Below the pieces are notes generated by a model, which made no database searches, had not been told where the DNA came from, and saw only the letters and a list, made by a program, of their open reading frames with translations. Source: Hofstenia miamia (Eukaryota; Xenacoelomorpha; Acoela). Taken from it: DNA of 49,696 nucleotides. The stretch is from positions 45,592 through 95,287 of the forward strand of contig SCFE01000037.1 of NCBI GenBank assembly GCA_004352715.1, written 5' to 3'. Made by a program: the position numbers and the translations under genes. Positions 45,453-49,696 of the stretch are shown here, piece after piece. The stretch's first letter is position 1. The number at the start of each line of letters is the position of its first letter.

Positions 45453-46170
45453 AGTGGTGGCCATAAAGGTTCGCACACCTCGAAAATATTGTCCTTTTAT
45501 TAGTTGTCGTAGCATGCAACTATTTTTTTGAGGCAACTTAAGCTATTATATATAGTTCATCAACAATGCTTATCCATTAAATGATATTTGAAGTTATTCT
45601 TAATACATTTGCCTGAATACATTCGATTTCAAAATATTTTGGCAGGCCAAAAAGCTTCGCACTTCTGCATATGTTGAACAATCAAACAAGCTATAAACAA
45701 AAATTTTGTTTCAAGGATAAATTATTAGGTTTAAAATTGTAACAACAGTAGAATTTGGGAACAAAATTTACAATTATTACAGATTATCATTGAATGAGTC
45801 TGGGATGTTAGGAAACTTCTCTTGAATTGGCTCCCATCATAATTCAGAAATAATAGTTGGATCACTTTTCCCTTCAGCTCAGGACAAAAAATTTCAATTA
45901 TATTTAAATCATTTAACTGAGCAGGCCAATTATTCAAGTTTGGAACTGCACTTTCTTCAAGAAATATCGGAGTTTGTCCAGTTTTGAGGAATATTGCCTA
46001 ATCTTATTGCATATTTCTGTGTCTTTGAGGAATAGCAATATAGCATATAGTATTTGGATACTGTGCAACTATCAATATTGCCATCAACGTTGCCTAGTTT
46101 TTATTGTCCAGCGTATTTATATAGCCTCATGCCATGACACTATCGCCTCCAAAATTCACTGTTTTCAGAG
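45453..46170 (-). mobile_element. Tc1-like transposase relic with right-hand terminus
   Basis: After TA, GTGGTGGCCATAAAGGTTCG then CACACC is a Tc1-type terminal repeat; a second related motif (ggccaaaaagcttcgcac) lies 190 bp inside. The minus strand then reads transposase backwards from the terminus: NNWPAQLNDLNIIEIFCPEL (45937 downward, the WPAQSPDLNPIE block with the last catalytic E) and, further upstream, VNFGGDSVMA (about 46160, the GGGSVMVWG block). Several stops. The N-terminal half and other terminus are missing. Confidence 0.75.
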
Positions 46171-46421
46171 TGATTGTTAAAGCACTTAAACCTGAAAGTG
46201 GTGCTTTTGAAAAACATGAATTTTTCTTTATCCCAAACATATGAAATTGTTCCTCAGAGATCTACTCTCTTAGGATTAATTAAGTAAACTTAATAATAGT
46301 GATAAATATATCAGAAGTTTTATTGTCGACTTTAGAATAATTTCCCAATATATTTTTTTCAAAAATTTAAATATATAGGAGTTAATTCATTTACTATTCA
46401 ATGAATAGCATCTTTTATGCA

Positions 46422-46642
46422 TTAGGCCACCGTTAGACTAGTGATTGGTTCAAAAGTGATCTGTCACATTTTGGTTGAATCGCACGTCTAACCACCCGAG
46501 ATAATTAGCGATGTGACGATCACAAAGAAATCGTGCGCGTTCTATCGTCACATCGCTAATTATTTCGGGTGGTTAGACGTGCAATTCTTTTAGATGTGAC
46601 AGATCACTTTTGAACCAATCACTAGTCTAACCAAGGCCTTAA
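46422..46642. mobile_element. Foldback miniature element, about 100-bp inverted arms
   Basis: The left arm (ttaggccaccgttagactag, then tgattggttcaaaagtgatc) and the right arm (reading in reverse ttaaggccttggttagacta, then gtgattggttcaaaagtgat) are almost perfectly complementary over about 95-100 bp, leaving a loop of about 25 bp around 46524-46548. Ends are TTA(A)GGCC, suggesting TTAA insertion (piggyBac- or Kolobok-like). No ORF. A diverged relative lies at 42741-42855. Confidence 0.85.
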
Positions 46643-47079
46643 GGAAAGCAGCGAATCGATTTCCTATACGGGCCTAATTCTTTATCAGCAGCAATCTATG
46701 CAGCAGTGCCACGAGGGAAAATAGATTTAAATTTGTAGATGATATCACGAGATGGGAAATATGTAATAGACAACCGTCAAAAGCCAATATTCTAATTGAA
46801 CAAGTTAAACATAGGACATGTGATGCAAAACTAGAATTAAATCTCAAAAAATAGTTTCCTCCATTCATTTTGCATGCCATGTGAAATTTCAATGGACGAA
46901 ATCACTATAGAAATCGTTGAGTCATTTAACAATAGAACAGAAATTAATCCTTGATAATAAATTTACATCTGATGTTTCAAATACGAAAATTGTTGAATAA
47001 AAACAAAATTTCTAAAACAGCAAATTCAATGAGAATATCAACATAATAGGAAGTGTTTTTGCTGAAGGAATAATAAACT

Positions 47080-49190
47080 ACATTCTTCTATATAATGGTG
47101 ATATTGTTTGTTTGACTGAAACATGGATATAAATGGAAATATTCCCAATAGTCAATATAGAATTGCAGCTCGTCAAGATAGGTTAAATTCTTATAACCAT
47201 GGTGGTTGCTTAATTTTGTGTAAAAAATCTTACTTTTCTATAGAAATTCCTTTTAAAGAAGATATTAATTTTTTATGTGGAGCTCTTTTCAAATTTGGAT
47301 TTTATACACTACTTGTTATTTGTGTTTATAATCCACCTGCTTCGAGTGGTTACAGAGTTGATGTTAAAAGATTTTCTGAAGCTCTTGATTTTGCATTTAA
47401 TTTTTGTCATAATACAATTTCTAAATCTCAAAGAATTCCAACAATTATTCAAGGCGATTTTAATATTCCACAGGTTGATTGGGTAAATCGGTTTTCAATA
47501 AATAACTATGAAATGGATTTTATTTCATGTTTGGAAGACTACAAACAAATAATAAATTTTCCCACACATAAAAATGGAAATATTTTGGATCTCACATTTG
47601 TTAAAAGTATTCATTGCGAGGTAATTGGTAACGTTTCTTATTTACACAATCCATCTGATCATTGTATTATTGCATCAAAATGTTCAATTTCATCTATTGA
47701 AAATATTTTAGAATCTGAGATTGCTGATGCATGCAGAAGTAGTTTTTCTGAAGAGCTTACATTTTCTTTTTCTCAAGCTAACAATAAGCTTNNNNNNNNN
47801 NNNNNNNNNNNNNNNNNNNNNNNNNNNNNNNNNNNNNNNNNNNNNNNNNNNNNNNNNNNNNNNNNNNNNNNNNNNNNNNNNNNNNNNNNNNNNNNNNNNN
47901 NNNNNNNNNNNNNNNNNNNNNNNNNNNNNNNNNNNNNNNNNNNNNNNNNNNNNNNNNNNNNNNNNGTTTTCTTTTTCTCAAGCTAACAATAAGCTTTTAT
48001 CACTTCATCTGTCTCAATCACTTTTTTCATTTTTTCATCCAATAGATCAAAGCTATCCGGATTACTGGTATAATTGTCTTAATGAAATTATATTAATGCA
48101 TGTTCCTCTTAAAAGAAAAAGACGTAAACAGTATCCAACTTATTCTACACTATTCATAAGTTAAATATATATTATTCATATTTACGAAAAAAGCGAACAG
48201 ATAACTATGAACTATTAAATTGTGCTCTTGAATTTTTCGAATCTATAGAATTAGAGAGAATAACGTTTATAGAACAATTTTCAGATAAAAATTCTACAGT
48301 TGCCTGCTACAAACTCTTACATAGTCTAGAAAGAAATAATTCAATTTATCCAATGCATTGGAAAGATAAAATTTTTCATAGTAATTTAGAAATTGCATCT
48401 GCATTTAATTTATTCTTCAACTCAGTCTTTCAATCAGATGATTATTTTATGTGTGAAAATGAGCCTCGAAATTTAAATAATATTGATATATCGTTAACAG
48501 AAATCATAAAGCTTATAAGTGAAATGTCTAATAAAAATGGAATAGGGAGTGATAAAATTTCAATGAATTTCTTGAAGAGATTTTCAACAGAATTATCTCC
48601 TCATATCTTATTACTATTTCGTAATTGTTTAAAAACAGGTATATTTCCAGATGTTTGGAAAATTACGGACATTGTTCGAATTCACAAAAGTGGCCAAAAA
48701 AATGAAATCTCAAATTACAGACCTATTAGTTTATTACCGAAATTATCTTTAATGTTGGAAAAGCTAATTTACAAACATTTATATAAATATTTTCGAGCAT
48801 TGAACAAGTTTAGAAGACGTCAAGGAAATGTTTAGAAGTTGCTTACAAACGTTTATAAAGCATTATTAGACTTCATATTTAAATATCACTGCAAAACTAT
48901 TTTTATAATTGTCATAATTCTGCTACAAGCAGACAAAACTGCATTATGCAGCAGAGAAATCGCAGGGCAATTCCAAGAATTACTCAATAAAAACGATGTT
49001 AACATTGCCATTTCATTAGATCAGTCAAATTTAAACTTGGTACTTCGAAAAAATGTACTCGTCTATATACTTCAACAATGCACTAATAATTTTGCGTATA
49101 ATAAATTTAAATTGAACATTTTTATTCTAAATAAATTTCAAAACAAATTTTTGAAGCATCGTTAAAAAATATATTGTCAATAAACTTTGT
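47080..49190 (+). mobile_element. CR1/Jockey-like LINE: AP endonuclease and start of RT, truncated
   Basis: The endonuclease begins with DIVCLTETW (about 47100-47130, catalytic E), shifts frame, then runs 47123-47791 with GGCLILCKKSYF, VYNPPASSGY, QGDFNIPQVDW (47451-47481) and SDHCII (about 47652). After a gap, the pre-RT linker and RT blocks 0-2 follow (48353-48835: NGIGSDKISMNFLK, FPDVWKITDIVRIHKSG, NYRPISLLPKLSLMLEKL). Sequence after 48810 no longer matches RT, so the palm with YADD is missing. A 3' region follows to AATAAA at about 49181. The codons are very AT-rich, closer to the host than those of the LTR element. Inactive. Confidence 0.85.
47792..47965. other. Assembly gap with duplicated flanks inside LINE
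   Basis: 174 N. The 29 bases before the gap (tttctttttctcaagcta, then acaataagctt) recur directly after it at about 47968-47996, so the contig ends overlap and little or nothing is really missing. Confidence 0.9.
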
Positions 49191-49696
49191 TCTTGTTAAC
49201 AGCCAATATTCACTTAGTGCTAAAGATTTGCATAAATTATTCTTATAATAACTTGAATATTTACATATTAAATATCTAAATCATCGATTATATTGGTTCA
49301 ACACCCATTCCTCGTGTTGATTTCATTTCACAATTGCAATGGCGTAAATTTAGTTCACATTAATGCTCGTTTTGGTTTAATTTGACGTATTCAATATTGA
49401 AAGCGCCTGTTCACATGGTTTCTTTTTGCTGATATTTATTAAACGATATAAAAAATATTAGGCTAACGTCAGTCATTTACCTAACCTAATTAATACAGAC
49501 CAGGTTTTTGCTGTAATTGTTGCTGGTAATTAAGCGACAAGGGCAAATATTATAAAGAAAGCCTCAGAAATATTGAGTAAAGAAATGCGGCATTAGTTTT
49601 TCATATCAATGTTGTATTCTTGCAGCCTTAGTGGTGTAGTACACCACTATTTTCTAAAATAATATACATACATGTGTATATATAAATATATATATA
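49191..49696. other. Right edge, AT-rich, ends in (TA)n
   Basis: No feature recognised up to about 49660. A (TA)n tract begins near 49675 and runs off the window. Confidence 0.5.

Overview
The window is AT-rich (roughly 70% A+T by eye), intron-bearing animal DNA crowded with degraded transposable elements and broken by assembly gaps. Non-LTR elements, Tc1/mariner relics, TTAA- and hAT-style miniature elements, (TA)n arrays and intron-split seven-helix receptor genes point to an invertebrate metazoan. A cnidarian or another AT-rich, transposon-rich invertebrate would fit, but the sequence alone does not settle the phylum.

Layout. 1-3390: two non-LTR retroelement remnants on opposite strands, the left one cut by a gap. 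3567-8588: receptor gene A, plus strand, four exons. 9470-11410: a minus-strand non-LTR reverse transcriptase relic. 13273-13516: a 46-bp minisatellite, followed by a 1-kb gap. 14785-21346: the 3' half of a Ty3/Gypsy-type LTR retrotransposon with RNase H tail, integrase (split by a 734-bp nested insertion), a very large third ORF and a 3' LTR. 21726-22345: a gag relic and another decayed coding remnant. 26293-37990: receptor gene B, minus strand, three exons, with a mariner relic, a LINE tail and several miniature elements in its introns. 41206-41372: one possible exon of an unknown gene. 42741-46642: miniature elements and a Tc1 relic. 47080-49190: a truncated LINE with AP-type endonuclease and the start of RT.

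The two receptor genes are an inverted, tail-to-tail duplicate pair whose homology reaches the 5' flank (same TATA-like box and 5' leader). The exon 1/exon 2 and exon 2/exon 3 junctions are shared. Gene A has one extra intron at the end of TM7. That intron is bounded by an exact 8-bp direct repeat that supplies both splice sites, and it carries inverted-repeat ends, as expected of an intron created by DNA-transposon insertion.

The second notable system is the LTR element. Between the integrase and the polypurine tract it carries a roughly 1,000-codon ORF, broken by stops and small frameshifts. Its last third has all three motifs of a DEDDh 3'-5' exonuclease (DxExT, then D, then Hx4D). The upstream two thirds match nothing I recognise and have no membrane segment, so it is not an ordinary envelope gene.

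Caution on assembly: several exact tandem duplications (35, 43, 133, 165 and 1,122 bp) occur, some directly around runs of N. Some, and perhaps all, are unmerged contig overlaps. They affect exons of both receptor genes.
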